Notes: generated by a model from the sequence alone, not told the origin. 64,000 bases of DNA from Fonsecaea monophora (GCF_001642475.1 NW_019173955.1:186001-250000), one strand, 5' to 3'. Shown: positions 21,745 through 33,647, counted from the stretch's first letter. Program-made: numbers and translations.

Positions 21745-23807
21745 GGATAGTCTGTGTTATGTGCCTTAGTGGCCATTATCACCAATATGTACGTTAGACA
21801 GCGCGATGTAGGATGACGGGTGGTTTTATGGTGATGGACCATGGATAACGAATTCCGATATCGCCGACGTCATGTTGAGACGAGGAATGGGAATCCCAGC
21901 AGAAAAAGAAGCCGTCTTTGCCGATCCTGACTGAGACGGAGATACCCAACTCGACTGGTTTCAGGTAAACGTATGTACGAGGCATAGGCGGTGATGGTGT
22001 GTTGTATGGGGAGTGGCCGGCATCTATTCCTTACCAAGCAGCTCGCATTCCACAGCTCGCATCTCGTTAACTCGGCACAAGACTTGCTCGGTGTTGTGTT
22101 TGTGTGGCGCATTCAAAACCGGCGTTAAAAATCGCCGAAAACGGCCCTGTTTGCCTTTTCCCCTGCGCCATTTATTCTTCACTTCACCCCGTTTTTCTTT
22201 TTGCCTTTTCCCATTCCTCTCATTCCGGGTAAATTTTCTTTCAGCGGTCGCTCGTCTCTAGCCCCGATCTTCGGCGCCGTAGATCTCGCACACTGTCAAA
22301 GGCGCGACGCGTCAACACTTCACTTATCCTCACCTCCTGAAATCGCTCCTTGACCGCAAGAGTCGCCCCCTGTAGCGAACACTGTTCGTCTATGTGGACC
22401 ACTCACGAGAAGGCCTCCGCGTCCTCATACTATACAGAGTTGACTCACCGCTCATGTCCAAGTCTACAACGCGCTCTCCTTTACCTTACTGCCTATCCTC
22501 TATACCCGCTACGGTTTGGCAGTGAAGAAATTCTGCAGGTCGAAAGAGGCAGGACAGGCGTTGAAATGAACCCGATAGCGTGTGAGAGCATACGGTCTTC
22601 GGCTTCTCGCCGCTGTCTTTGCCAGAGCACCCCTGTTACGTTCATCGACTGGCGTTGACAACTGCAGACTCCATGCCTGGGTATTGTCGTTGGTACATCT
22701 TCGCTTGCTACTTGCTCTGTCTGACACTAGCCTTTCTTCTACGTCTCTTTCATCCTCCATGGCCTCACAGCAAGCGCAGACCTTCTTGAGGACGGTTTTC
22801 GAGTTCATCGTTTTTTCACCATCGTTGAATACCAGACACAGAAAACTCCGCCGTATCGAAATTCATGGTGTGATGTTTTACGGCTGGTTACAACGTTTAA
22901 GATTGTCACGTCACTTCCCTCTTCAATAGTGGTCTGATGAAACCTCGGTACTTTTTCACCGCCAGTAATGGTAGACCACGCCGTTGATGATATTCCTTGA
23001 TGCTTGTACAAAGTAGACAAAGTAAAGACAAACTCCCCCTTTTGCGCGCAGCCTGATTTCACTAAACCACAACGCGGACATGAAACTTATTCTCAGAATC
23101 GGCCACGCCATCCACCACTGAAGTCGCGACTAGGCCTTGATCGAGTAGATACTTGTAGGTGTAGTTGGACCTTCATATCCGCCAACCCATCCCAGCAAGA
23201 CCAAACAATACCTTTCCTTTTGTTGCCAGGCTGCACCGGCCGAAAGCTTTTCGGCTTCGGTCTTCGGTCTTTCGGCCTAATATATCGATAGAGCGAGCCT
23301 CTTCAGCCTCGTCCCATGCGGTGTGCGTCAGAGAAACATGTTATGCTCATCTGAGAGATAGGGATCCTATAGGTAAGGAGGGAGTTTTCCGTGGAAGATC
23401 AAGTACATCTACTAGTAGAATGAGACTCGAGTCGGCGATGAAATAATCCCCCAAGGGTCAGTGGTACTTTGCGGCTCTGAGACCTCCTCACCTGAGTTGC
23501 CTTCTGCCTCTGAGAGCTTGAAAGTGAGCTCGGACATAACCAGATCATTGCAAGATCCATACTGAACGACAGTAATGTGACTAAGATGCAGAACATTTAG
23601 GGGCAGTTGAGGTTGTGGTCTGAACATCGAATAGAAGGAGTTGGATTATGAACAAACAAACTTGGGGGCGAAGGGAGACGAGCCTTGGCGCTCGCTCGCT
23701 TGACGACGTCACGCACCTGAGCTTCGTTTGTGGTTATGTCAACCACTGGCTCCCAGTCACACAATACAATATCTGAATATGGATTTCCATTGATTGAGGG
23801 AGACAAA
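21745..23807. other. Gene-free stretch, 2.1 kb, with a small hairpin
   Basis: This upstream region of the minus-strand MFS gene and of the plus-strand LYR gene contains pyrimidine-rich sequence at 22140-22340 and short overlapping frames without motifs. A perfect 9-bp inverted repeat (23238-23246 and 23269-23277) is described in its own entry. No other gene is supportable. Confidence 0.45.
23238..23277. repeat. Hairpin with 9-bp perfect stem and TTCGG-rich loop
   Basis: GGCCGAAAG at 23238-23246 pairs with CTTTCGGCC at 23269-23277. The 22-nt loop repeats TTCGG/TCGG. It lies 530 bp upstream of the LYR gene. The function is unknown; it could be a chance structure in a C/G/T-rich tract. Confidence 0.5.
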
Positions 23808-24118
23808 ATGAATCCAGGACTCAGGAGACAAGTAATCAATGTATACAAAGGTAGGACAGACACCAGAACCCATGCCAATCTGTTGGTCAAGCTCCTCAAC
23901 TGAGATCACTTGCAGAGTTGCTGGAAATGGGCAGACACTACCCGCTGGGCTACGACTATTTTAGACCCAGATTGCACAAGGCATTCATGTCCAAGGCTCA
24001 TCTGACAGACGAGGAGCAGATACGTCAAGGGATCAAGCGAGCGGAGTTCGTGAAGAAGGAGATCGAGGCGCTCTACTTCCTGAAGAAATACCGAACGATA
24101 AAGCAACGATATTCCTAA
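23808..24118 (+). CDS. Small LYR-family protein, ETFRF1/LYRM5 type
   Basis: A two-exon gene, 23808-23850 and 23916-24118, encoding 81 residues. The 65-nt intron has donor GTAGGA, a CTCAAC branch-like site and acceptor CAG. It joins in phase 1 to restore VINVYKELLEMGRHYP. The rest matches the LYRM5/ETFRF1 pattern: GYDYFRPRL, EFVKKEIEALYFLKKYR and the C-terminal KQRYS. Family members are mitochondrial. ETFRF1 binds electron-transfer flavoprotein and displaces its flavin; other LYR proteins serve Fe-S transfer or complex I assembly with acyl-carrier protein. Here the LYR triplet reads V-Y-K, close to the L-Y-K of the vertebrate protein as I recall it. The ATG has an A-rich upstream context. The start exon is only 43 nt, so automated calls may miss it. 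Confidence 0.8.
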
Positions 24119-24509
24119 AAGATCTGTGTCCATCGAAGCCATCAAAGCAATAGATGATCTGCAGGAGCTAAGCGGTCGCTGAAGAAGACAACTCTTTCCC
24201 GTGCAACAAAGAGTCCCTCAGCTAGACGCTACTCAGCTCGACATTTCGACACTACAAGCAAGAGCTCACTGAAAGGACGTTGTTCCTCCTAAAAGAGTCA
24301 TAAACAAGTCTGAGGAGCTATTCGAGGCACATAGCGTGCATGACCAATGGCTCCAAACTCACGGCGACATGCTGATATCTGGGAAACCTCGTCAAGCCAG
24401 TGCTCTGAATCCAGCCGTTATGGCTGTGCTTGGACCCACAGGCGGCCTACGGGTTGAGATTATCGACAGACACAGCGAAGCTTGTAGTAGTCTGGAATCA
24501 CTACCATAG
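24117..24509 (+). pseudogene. Possible relic reading frame after the LYR gene
   Basis: One frame runs about 130 codons with only two stops, both TGA (24180-24182 and 24270-24272), ending at TAG 24507-24509. The composition looks protein-like, with acidic/helical stretches such as IEAIKAIDDLQELSG and a segment with DQWLQTHGDMLISG. TGA would come from CGA by C-to-T change. I recognise no family. It could equally be chance openness. Confidence 0.22.
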
Positions 24510-25360
24510 ACTGTGGTGGTCTTCTGTGGGAGATGGTGTTATTGAGTGACCGAGGAGGACTACTGGCACGGTCAGATATCCTATGTATGGACTTTTTGTG
24601 AATTAAGCCATTTTGTATAGAGCCTTGTATAGTAGATGAACGAATTGGAACAGACATAACATATAGAGTGTACGAGGTACTCTTTGTAAACAACCCTGGT
24701 AATCCTGGCGCACCCTGAGGCCTTGGATGACAAGGACAAACACTGAAACAATGCCAAGATATCGAGACCAGCGCAAGGGGCCATTCGGATGTCTTAGCCC
24801 CCCGGAAGCACCAGCAAACCACCCAGTCAGGTGCAAAGGGCAAGCAGAGGGCGACTTGTGGTGCTCTAAGTCCTATCCCACCCACCCTGAACGACCCTCT
24901 CCTGCGCAAATCAAACACCTTTTGACACTCGCTCAATTCACCATCTTCATTGATATCTGTGCCGTATTTCAGCTCAATATCCAATCAGTCAAACACCACA
25001 CAGTATCTTCACCAGTGCCTGCGTGACAACAATCCGCGGCGTTTTCATCCGCTGCCGTACGATCTGTCCTCAAGCTTTCCCTTTGCTCAATCTTTATCCC
25101 TCTCCCAAACCACCGCTTCCTCATTTTCCTCGATCGAACGCTACGGTGCCGGCTACCCTAAAACCTCTCGCGCTGCGACAATCTGTCCGTCGACGTCGAG
25201 TTCCTTGTCGGATCTCATGTGGAAGAAACGAAGATTCTGCTCGCTCTCCGCTCGACCTTCCATAACACACCGAGTTGTCCCAACCCCCCCGCCTCCACCT
25301 CGTTGCGCTCCCGATTCACAAGCAGAAAAACATTCCACCTACACCCCTTTGCCGTGTTAG
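24510..25360. promoter_or_regulatory. Upstream region and leader of CCR4
   Basis: This region is pyrimidine-rich from about 25050 to 25350, as is typical for a fungal leader, and contains several small upstream ATGs. No separate gene is seen. Confidence 0.4.
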
Positions 25361-27651
25361 ATGGCAGATGGTGCATTCCGGTTCCATCAGCCTGGAGCCG
25401 GGCAGTATTACCCCACCCAACACACTTCGCATCGGAACCAGAATCGAGCCTCCTCGCCTTCCGGCGGACGAAGACCTTTCACCAACGACACTCCCTCTCC
25501 ATCGAGATCGCCCGTGGGCCATTCTGTCGCACACAACTTCAATATGTATTCCCAGAATGGATACCAGACACAGCACAGTCTCATGAACGGGGCGCAAACA
25601 CATCAGCGTTACGCGAATCTTCATTTGCCAAAATACCAGCCACCCCATCACGGTCATCACAACGTCACTCAACATCACGGCCAGCACCACCACGCCGGGC
25701 AGTTAGGACACCAGCACAATCTTTCAGGTGGCTTCCCATCTGGAACCCCTCATTTGCCCACCTACGCGCACGAGCACCTCTCTAACGGAAATGGTAATGG
25801 ACTACCGCACGACGATGCGGACGAGCCGGACAATGAATATTGGAGGGAACAAAAGCAGTTTTGGGAAGAAAGCAAAGATCTCAACGGCCCAAATCAACGA
25901 GCACGCACTGTTGCGCATCACTCCAAAGGCGTTAATTATGTCCCGTTAGGCGCGGCTGCAGAAGACCTCCCGACAGATACAGCGCGGGCAATCACATCAA
26001 ATGGACAGTCTTCTAGCAGGCAAACCTGGGATGAGCTGGATCTAGGCGGGCAGGGTCTCTGCGCGCTGTCACCCGTGCTGTTCAATCCGTCCTACCATTT
26101 CTTGAAACGCCTCGACCTTGTATATAATCAACTAGAAACCCTGCCACCGGAGATTGGACAATTAAAGAACCTCGAGCATCTGGATGTCTCTTTTAATCAA
26201 CTGACAGAATTGCCAGAAGAGATTGGCATGCTTACGAACCTCAAGCAACTCCTCCTGTTCAATAACCATATTCAAACCCTGTGTTACGAACTCGGTTTCT
26301 TGTACAAACTCGAGGTGCTGGGCATCTATGGAAATCCACTGGAGCAAGGGCAGCGCGACAAGATCACGGAGGGCGGTACGAGGAAATTGATTGAATATCT
26401 CCGTGAAAGCATGCCAGGTTTGTTTCGCATATTTGCTTTCCATGTTTTGCCGCTAATATTGTGTTAGAACCTCCGCCTCCCCGGGAAAGAGAGTGGCACC
26501 AAATCGAGGAAATCGACGAAGCTGACCCAACCCAGGACACAGTCAAGGTGCTGAATTACAACATTCTGTGCGACCGCTACGCGACGCAGCAGCAGTATGG
26601 CTACGTTCCGGAGCGCGTCCTGACTTGGGGCTTCCGCAAGACTCTGATCTTGGAAGAGATTCGGGAAATGAACGCCGACATTGTCTGCCTCCAGGAACTG
26701 GACCGGTGCAGCTACGACGATTATTTCCGAGGCGAACTATCCATATCGGGCTACAAGGGATATTATGCACAGAAAAGCCGTGCCGAGACGCTGGGTGACG
26801 CTGCTAAATTTGTCGATGGGTGCGGCACCTTCTGGAAAGACAAGAAATACATGGTGCTGGACACGCAACATCTTGTCCTCGGACGAAAAGCGGTGGAACG
26901 ACCTGGCGCCAAAGCATCGGCGGACATGCTGAATCGGGTGTGGCAGAGAGATGACATTGCGACAGTTGTGTTTTTGGAAAACCGTGTCACGGGCTCTCGC
27001 GTGGTTGTCGTCAATGCTCACATCTACTGGGATCCCGCATTCAAAGATGTGAAACTGATCCAAGCAGCTGTCCTCATGGAAGAATTGTCCAAGCTCACAG
27101 ACAAGTACGCCAAATTTCCACCTGCGACCAACAAGCAGGCCTTCCGGTTCTCTGATTCAGAGGACGATCCGCTACCGGACCCTGGACCGTCATTGTCATA
27201 TACCTCTGGTCCCCAGATCCCGATGATAATCTGTGGAGACTTCAACTCGGGTGCAGGATCTGCCGTCTACGATCTATTCACAAAGAAAGGGCTGAATGCC
27301 GAGCACGCCGATTTGGACGGCCGAGATTATGGTGCTTTCTCCCGTGCAGGTATGTCACACAATTTTACGCTCAAGTCTTCATATGCCGCCATTGATGGGG
27401 AGATGCCTTTCACGAATTACACGCCAAACTTTGTCGACGTCTTGGACTACATCTGGTACTCGAGCAACTCTTTACGCGTGGTTGGATTGCTCGGGGCCAT
27501 CGACCCGGAATATCTTAAGCGGGTGCCGGGCTTCCCGAATTTCCACTTCCCGAGTGATCACATCGCGATCGTGGCCCAGTTCAAGGTGGAGAAGCAGCGG
27601 AGTGCCCAGAAAGCGGTGGAGGCCGACTTTGGACCCTCGTCGAAGAAGTAG
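25361..27651 (+). CDS. CCR4: CCR4 deadenylase, catalytic subunit of CCR4-NOT
   Basis: Two exons, 25361-26417 and 26468-27651, encode 746 residues. The 50-nt intron has donor GTTTGT and acceptor TAG and restores Glu353. Residues 1-215 are disordered, rich in His, Gln and Asn. Residues about 220-345 are leucine-rich repeats (LETLPPEIGQLKNLEHLDVS), which dock to the NOT scaffold. Residues about 370-735 are the exonuclease/endonuclease/phosphatase domain. Catalytic residues are visible: VLNYNILCDRYA, Glu429 in CLQELD, Asp610 and Asn612 in CGDFNS, and Asp716-His717 in SDHIAIV. The enzyme shortens mRNA poly(A) tails in the cytoplasm. LRR plus EEP in one chain distinguishes CCR4 from the LRR-less relatives. 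Length and order are normal for filamentous fungi. Confidence 0.95.
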
Positions 27652-29232
27652 AGGTTCATTCCGACACGGTCCAGTGGATTTGCGAGGGTGTTTCGCTTCG
27701 GTTGAGGTCTACGTTGGCTGTAAACGGAAAGGGGTCTGGACGTCATGTGAAGCAGGAATCTTTTTCGGGGAATAGGGGTGAATCTCGTACATGGGAGGAG
27801 GTCAAGGGGGGAGGCGATGGACGGTGTGGAGGTAAATGGCGTGTGACACATTGACACATTGGTCGACAAAGGTTCCGAGCTGGAGTTTTGTGTGAGATAT
27901 GTCTGTGGGTTTTCGGGGTCTCTCTGCTTTTGCATGGCATCTATGCAAACTTTTGTCTCGAGTCGTTGGACATGGATGGGAACCCAAATATTACGCCGCG
28001 CGCTGCCTTAACGCGCGATGGAGGGGAATGACAATAACAAGTTTGCATTTTCGATGTTTGTGGCGTGACACAACGCGTCCCGAATGAACACCACCGACTC
28101 AAGGCTGACGAGGCTGACGAGGCTGCGCACCAATACCTCGTAGGTACTCGGCACTCGTTACGAACTGCAGGATCGAGCGACCGCAGCACAATCTGTCTGT
28201 CTGTCTGTAGTCACGTGGCTGTCTTGGGAAATCTCCTGCCCTGCACGCCTGCATGGCTGCCAGGTGCTCATGATCGGTGAGGAGGTAGGTATGAAGGAGT
28301 GATCGATTGAAGACGCCTCCCTTGACCAAAAGGGATAGTCCAGGAGGAGTACTTGCTAGACAAATATATTGGCACGTACATATATATAACAGTTGTGGGA
28401 CCAGGAAGACGAAACTCAAACCCCAAGAAATAGTATATGCAGAGGATATCGGTTGAGAATATGCATAGCATAGCATAGCAGAGTAGACACAGGTGGGTGG
28501 GGGGGGCTTCCCTGAGGAATATCATGTGTTGTTCTGAAGAAGAGCAAGCTGCCACACACAGTATGCTCCATCTGTGGATCGACCCTCCCTCGAACACAAC
28601 GTCGAGGGTGGCTTCTGTTTCGTGGCTCGGTTTCGAGCATGGCTCTTCTGGGTGAGGTATACTCTCTCACTACCGAGTATGCATCCGTTGCAGAAGCAGT
28701 GTCCCATGCATGAGAGCCGTGACATGGAATTCCCTTCAGCCACGCCAGAAGGTATGCATGCCGCGCTTTCCTCTTGCACCCCCCTCCTCCCCCCCTGCAG
28801 GCGGTAACCCCAACATGTCGATTTTGGGTGGGTAATATAAGTTGCGATGACCCGAGTCCCGCAACGACTTTCTCAGGACGATCTCAGGCGTTATTTCGTG
28901 GCCACCGTAGAGCAACATGCCTATTTACCGTGTGCCATCCATCATCATCCTCGATGCACTTTGGAGAACAAGGCGTTGTTGTCTCCGGACGTGATTCATA
29001 TCTTGTCAATGTAGTCGACTTCGCGCAAGTTGACCAGAATCATTGGTGAAGAGTGAGGCTCACGGGCTAGTTGGACTGGTTCGAACAGAGTGCGGCGAGG
29101 GCGGAGTGGTTATGAGCGAGCCGTCCGTTGGGCCACCAAAGCCAGATGCCCGACGAAGGATCTCTCTTTTGGGGTTGGAATCTCAATTCGGCCAATACGG
29201 CCAATACGGCCGTGACACAATCTTCATAGCCT
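27652..29232. other. Spacer with microsatellites, no gene seen
   Basis: A 1.6-kb convergent region between CCR4 (+) and a small minus-strand gene. It holds a TCTG tetranucleotide run (28193-28209), a GCATA pentamer repeat near 28464-28483, a 9-bp duplication (ggctgacga) near 28103-28123 and a repeated ggccaatac near 29192-29210. No coding potential was recognised. Confidence 0.45.
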
Positions 29233-29770
29233 TCATCTCTTGAACCCAAACTCCTTTCTTTCCCTCTCCTCCTCGGCCCTTCTCCGCTGAGACTCTCGGA
29301 AATCCTGAAGTTTTCGTTCCAGCGCCGTCTTTTGGCCCAAGAGCTGGGCTCGCTTTGCCTCCAACGTGTCGAGGGATCCGTAATACATCTTGTTTTCGCT
29401 CACCACGGCGATGACGGGCTCAGCTGTGTTCCCTTGTTGGGCTATTTCTTCGTCCGTAGTCAAGGATTTCTGCGCCTGCTGGAGAGGACAGAAGTTGTAT
29501 TTAGCATTTCGTTGACACTTTGTAACCTCCGAATTTTACGTGGAGAATGGAGACATGGGGAGGCATCTAGCATACCTTTCTTGCAGCCTCTTGTTGTCTG
29601 CTAGTCTTCAGGATCGCGCCGATAAACGCCCCCGATGCGACTATACCGGCGATGCCGATTGCGTAGACCAGAGGTCGAATCTTCCGACTGCCAGCAGGCA
29701 CATGTGCGGAGGTATTTTGAGCGGCTCTCGTAGGTGATCTCGCAGGACGGGGTGGAAGGGACGGGGACAT
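29233..29770 (-). CDS. Small single-pass membrane protein with C-terminal coiled coil
   Basis: Two exons, 29770-29576 and 29478-29233, joined in phase 0 to 146 residues. The intron (97 nt) has donor GTATGC and acceptor CAG; a second CAG three bases on would drop one Gln. Residues 1-28 are basic and rich in Ser, Pro and Arg without acids, and could be a mitochondrial targeting sequence. One hydrophobic helix follows (VYAIGIAGIVASGAFIGAIL). Residues about 85-146 are charged and heptad-like (LEAKRAQLLGQKTALERKLQ) and end in a Glu/Arg-rich helix. The form suggests a mitochondrial inner-membrane protein or assembly factor. I do not recognise the family. The gene is divergent from TVP23, 383 bp away. 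Confidence 0.7.
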
Positions 29771-30153
29771 TATCAGTCTGTCGTCGGTAGAGGAGCCATA
29801 TAGCCTCCTGGTGTCCTCTCTCACACACTGATGGGGGACGTAGGTGTCGATGCTCAACTGGGCGATAGGTGGGTGAGGTGGAATGGGCAGCAAGCCGAGT
29901 CGGTTGGAGAGTCCGCCAGTAATATTAAAGCAGCGAGGCGCAACTCTGGTCCTCTCCGCCCGCCTTGTGCAATAATCGCAGGAATGCATTCAAACGCGTT
30001 GCCTAACTAACTCATTCTCCAACGCTTCATCGATCCCTTGTCGTTGACACAACGTCCACAGCTTTCCCGCCCTGTCCCGCTTGAACATGCGACCGCAGCA
30101 GTCTTCATAAAATATAGAAAAAAAAACCACCCAGGGTCGGATCCAACCAAACC
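29771..30153. promoter_or_regulatory. Short bidirectional promoter region
   Basis: A 383-bp gap between the divergent start codons of the single-pass membrane protein and TVP23. A run of A bases lies at 30117-30126 just before the TVP23 start. Confidence 0.45.
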
Positions 30154-30940
30154 ATGGCAGACGAGCCGGGCTCCCTAAACTGGCGCCTCAGTGCCCATCC
30201 CATCACACTTCTAACATATCTAGGCTTCCGAATAGGTAAGTCTACATTACCACAATATTGTCACCGTTTTATGCTAGCAAAACAACGCAATCAAAGAAGC
30301 GCGAGAGAGAGAGAGAGAGGCGCCTCGCTAACACTCGGGCGCAGGAAGTCTCCTCATGTACCTCTTCGGCGTGCTCTTCATCCGCAACTTCGTCCTCGTC
30401 TTCATCCTCACCCTCCTCCTCCTGTCCATCGACTTTTACTACCTCAAGAACATCGCCGGCCGTCGCCTCGTGGGCCTTCGCTGGTGGAACGAGGTCAACA
30501 CCTCCACGGGCGACTCGCACTGGGTGTTTGAATCGGCCGCGGGCACGGGCAGGACGGAGAACAAGACGGACAAGAGGTTCTTCTGGTTGAGCATGTATAC
30601 CGTGCCGGCGTTGTGGGTCGGCCTCGCGATTCTGGCGTTGGTGAGGCTGCAAAATCTCATCTGGCTGGTGACGGTTGGTGAGTTTTTAACTCCTCATGCG
30701 AGGCCTCTCGAGTTTTTCAGCGCTGGAGTTCTCAAACGTGAACGTTTCTTTATGCTTCGTGGAGTAAAATACTGATGTACGTGGACAGTGATTGCATTGG
30801 TCCTCACCATCACCAACACCGTCGCATTCTCGCGCTGCGACAAGTTTAGCCAGGCCTCGAGTTTCGCCGGGTCGGCTCTCTCGGGCTCAGGACTGGCCAG
30901 GAGTCTCGCGAGTAACGTGATGGGAAGGTTTTTCAAGTGA
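30154..30940 (+). CDS. TVP23: Golgi membrane protein TVP23 (FAM18 family)
   Basis: Three exons, 30154-30235, 30345-30677 and 30789-30940, giving 188 residues. Donors are GTAAGT and GTGAGT; acceptors are CAG. Both joints are in frame and restore LGFRIGSLLMYLFG and TVVIALVLTITN. Four hydrophobic helices surround the family motif GRRLVGLRWWNEV, which marks Tvp23/FAM18 proteins of the late Golgi, where they associate with Yip4/Yip5 and t-SNARE vesicles. The length is near the usual 190-200 residues. Intron 1 contains a GA dinucleotide run and a CGCTAAC branch site. Confidence 0.93.
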
Positions 30941-31639
30941 AACGGAACTGGGAGGTCACATTGTACGATATGGCGAACACGGTGCTCTTGATCGGGCATG
31001 GGGACTGAGACTTTTTTGGGGGAGAGAATGGATTACCACGATACCAGCAAGTCAAAAGGCTGTCGCGCTGGCGCTAGGACTGGAACTGGCACTGCTATAC
31101 GTTGGGCGCATCCAGAATATCTCAATGGAAAAAGACCCCGTCGAGTGCGCGGGTCTAGAGACACTCGTCACGCAGGAACAGACAGCCTTGCTATACAGCG
31201 TGGAAATTCAATCCTGCATCCATCCGCATGGACAACCTCTGAAAAATATTGTTCGAAAAAACCCACGCCAGGATCGGATACCCAAGGGCGGAGCTTGAGA
31301 CTCAACCCAACCCTTACTACTTAGTAGCTGGGTAGTAACGCCTTACATACTCGCCCTTGTAGACCCCTACACTCGCACGGAGTACTCGGCACAGCTCGAG
31401 AAACAGGTCCATGGACTCTCCCAAAACGTTGATTGACTTCTTTCCCACCTGGAAATTAAGGCGACATATCGACCCGAGAGTAGTGGTGATTTATTCACTA
31501 ATCACGCTTTGATTTGTGTGTTGAATATTTGATATAGATATATATTCTCCAAAGTCTAGCCAGACAGAACCGGATAGCCTCTGCCTGGCCCCTTTTTGTT
31601 GGTTCCCCAATGTCGACACGACTGCCGACAGCCCTTTTT
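30941..31639. other. Convergent spacer, no gene seen
   Basis: A 0.7-kb gap between the TVP23 and xylulokinase tails. It holds only short frames without motifs and probably both 3' untranslated regions. Confidence 0.45.
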
Positions 31640-33364
31640 TCACTCCCCTTTCCTCTCATGCTCCCTCAGCAGCCTCGTCTCCATTTCTTCAAAACCTTTC
31701 AGTGCGCTGCTATACTTCTCCCACACCGGGGCGTTGTAACCATCCGCAATCTTCTCGACAAACTCGTCCTCGCGCCACCTCTTGCCGATCAACTCCTCAA
31801 ACGTCTCGCCCTGGTTTCGCTCCACCGCCCAGACTGCCTTGTATGCAGCGCCCAAGGCACACGCGTTCTCGCCGACGTCGAGCTTGAAGACACCTTCGGA
31901 GCCGCCGAGCACCTCACCCGCAACGCGGGCGATGGCCTTGTTGCGTGACCCGCCACCTACCAGATAGATCCTGCGTGGCTGCGGCGGCAGATCCTTTGCC
32001 GGGCTCGAGACGAGTTCCCTAGAGCGGAGCCGGAGAGAGAGGAACTGACTTTCCACAATGACCCTGGCGTCTTGTTCTGGGGGCTGCGGTACAGATTTCT
32101 CAGGGCTGAGCTCATCGGTCTGGGGCTTGTATGAAAAATGCCACTCTCCAACCGGAAGGTTAGGAATGATTTCAGGGCGGGGGAAATATAGACCTAAATG
32201 CATGGGGTATTTCTCATCCGATTGAGCGAGGGGTGGCGTATCAAGCAGCCGTTTGTCGAACTCTGTCCACGAGTTCTTCTCGCCAACTCCAAGCTTCTCA
32301 TTGATCGCGTCGCGAACCTTCTCTCTCGCCAGACCGCCATTTTTATAGCACAACATAAACATATACAACCCAGGCGTAGTCGGATGGTTGAAGAAATGCG
32401 TGCTCGGATCTGGTTTATACTCGGTAGTGGACATCAAAAAGGTGGTACTTGTCCCTAAACTGACCATGGCATCGTTGCTGCGCAGCGGCAAGGCAAGGAT
32501 TGTGGAAGGGTTGTCACCGGTCGAGGCGATAATGGTGCACTCATCTGAAAAGCCATGTCGCTTAACAAAGTAGGGAGAGACGGTGCCCAAGTGGATGCCG
32601 CCGTCTTGAGGCACATCGCCCAGTTTCTTCTTCAACGCCTCCACGCCAGAGGGTCCCGCAGCAAGTTCCAACAGTTTCTCATTCCAATTACCGGCTTTGA
32701 TATCCCATAGGTTCATGCCGCAGACATCTGAGATGTCAAAGGGTGCATATTTTCCGAGGAAGATGGTAGCGATCCAAGATGACACCAGGGTGATCCGGTA
32801 GGTCTTGATATATTTATCTGGGTATTTACGTTGAAATCGTAGAATTTGCGGCCCGGTGAAGCGATGGTGCGCTTTGCTGCCCGTTACATTTGCTAGTTGC
32901 GACTCGTTGCCTAGAACGGCGTCAAACTCGTCACATTCCTTCTGCGTGCTTGCATCCTGCCAGTTGGGACTGAACGGATGGGCAAACGCTCCGTCAAGCT
33001 GGGCCTCCAGTGTTCTTGAAGGATCGAGCTGGGACAGCAGTTGTTCCGCATCGGCATTCCAGAAAACACTCCCATGCTGCATGCCTGAACCGCTAATCCC
33101 CCTGATACGACTGAAGTCGAGGCCACCATCCTTCAGACGAGCCAAGAGTGTGTCAATGGCCTGCAGCCACATTGCGACTGGTGCAAAGACTTCATGCTCG
33201 GCTTCGTTCACAAGAACACCCTTATTTACATTGAAACCTTGAGAATCGGCGTCAAAGTCGAACTTGGCCTCATGGACCTTTTTCAAACTGGAGTCGACTA
33301 CCAAGCCTTTTAATTGCTGGGTGGATAGATCGAAGCCGAGATATAGAGGGCCGGGAGAGGTCAT
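31640..33364 (-). CDS. xkiA: D-xylulose kinase (FGGY family)
   Basis: A single exon of 574 residues. The N-terminal FGGY signature YLGFDLSTQQLKG, the substrate-site block ISGSGMQHGSVFW, the nucleotide-loop segment SLGTSTTFLMST and the C-terminal VGGGSRNKAIARVAGEVLGG are all present in order. This is the eukaryotic xylulokinase form. The enzyme phosphorylates D-xylulose to xylulose 5-phosphate in the cytosol, feeding pentose catabolism into the pentose-phosphate pathway. The start at 33364 (MTSPGPLYLGFD) matches the usual short lead-in. An in-frame ATG at 33403 would add 13 residues. No xylose reductase, xylitol dehydrogenase or sugar transporter lies nearby. Only 283 bp separate it from the gene upstream. 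Confidence 0.93.
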   Translation of the reverse strand: MTSPGPLYLGFDLSTQQLKGLVVDSSLKKVHEAKFDFDADSQGFNVNKGVLVNEAEHEVFAPVAMWLQAIDTLLARLKDGGLDFSRIRGISGSGMQHGSVFWNADAEQLLSQLDPSRTLEAQLDGAFAHPFSPNWQDASTQKECDEFDAVLGNESQLANVTGSKAHHRFTGPQILRFQRKYPDKYIKTYRITLVSSWIATIFLGKYAPFDISDVCGMNLWDIKAGNWNEKLLELAAGPSGVEALKKKLGDVPQDGGIHLGTVSPYFVKRHGFSDECTIIASTGDNPSTILALPLRSNDAMVSLGTSTTFLMSTTEYKPDPSTHFFNHPTTPGLYMFMLCYKNGGLAREKVRDAINEKLGVGEKNSWTEFDKRLLDTPPLAQSDEKYPMHLGLYFPRPEIIPNLPVGEWHFSYKPQTDELSPEKSVPQPPEQDARVIVESQFLSLRLRSRELVSSPAKDLPPQPRRIYLVGGGSRNKAIARVAGEVLGGSEGVFKLDVGENACALGAAYKAVWAVERNQGETFEELIGKRWREDEFVEKIADGYNAPVWEKYSSALKGFEEMETRLLREHERKGE

Positions 33365-33647
33365 GGTATGGATCCCGACCAGACAGTTGACTCGGATGCT
33401 CAATAGGTGATGTTTTGTCTACCGTCCGTCAAGCATAACAGATACTCACACCTTCAGGAACAAAAGAAATTCTCCCCAAATGATGAAAGTAGAGGTGGAG
33501 TAAATGCACGTCGGATGGTGAGGGGGAGCAACATTTCTGACGGACCTCTTGGCGCAATGATATCAGCCTGATATCACCGGCTGTAAAATTCCGCGGTGCA
33601 TTGGAATCGGCCTCCCTGATGGAACCACGCAAGGCTTCCACATTAGT

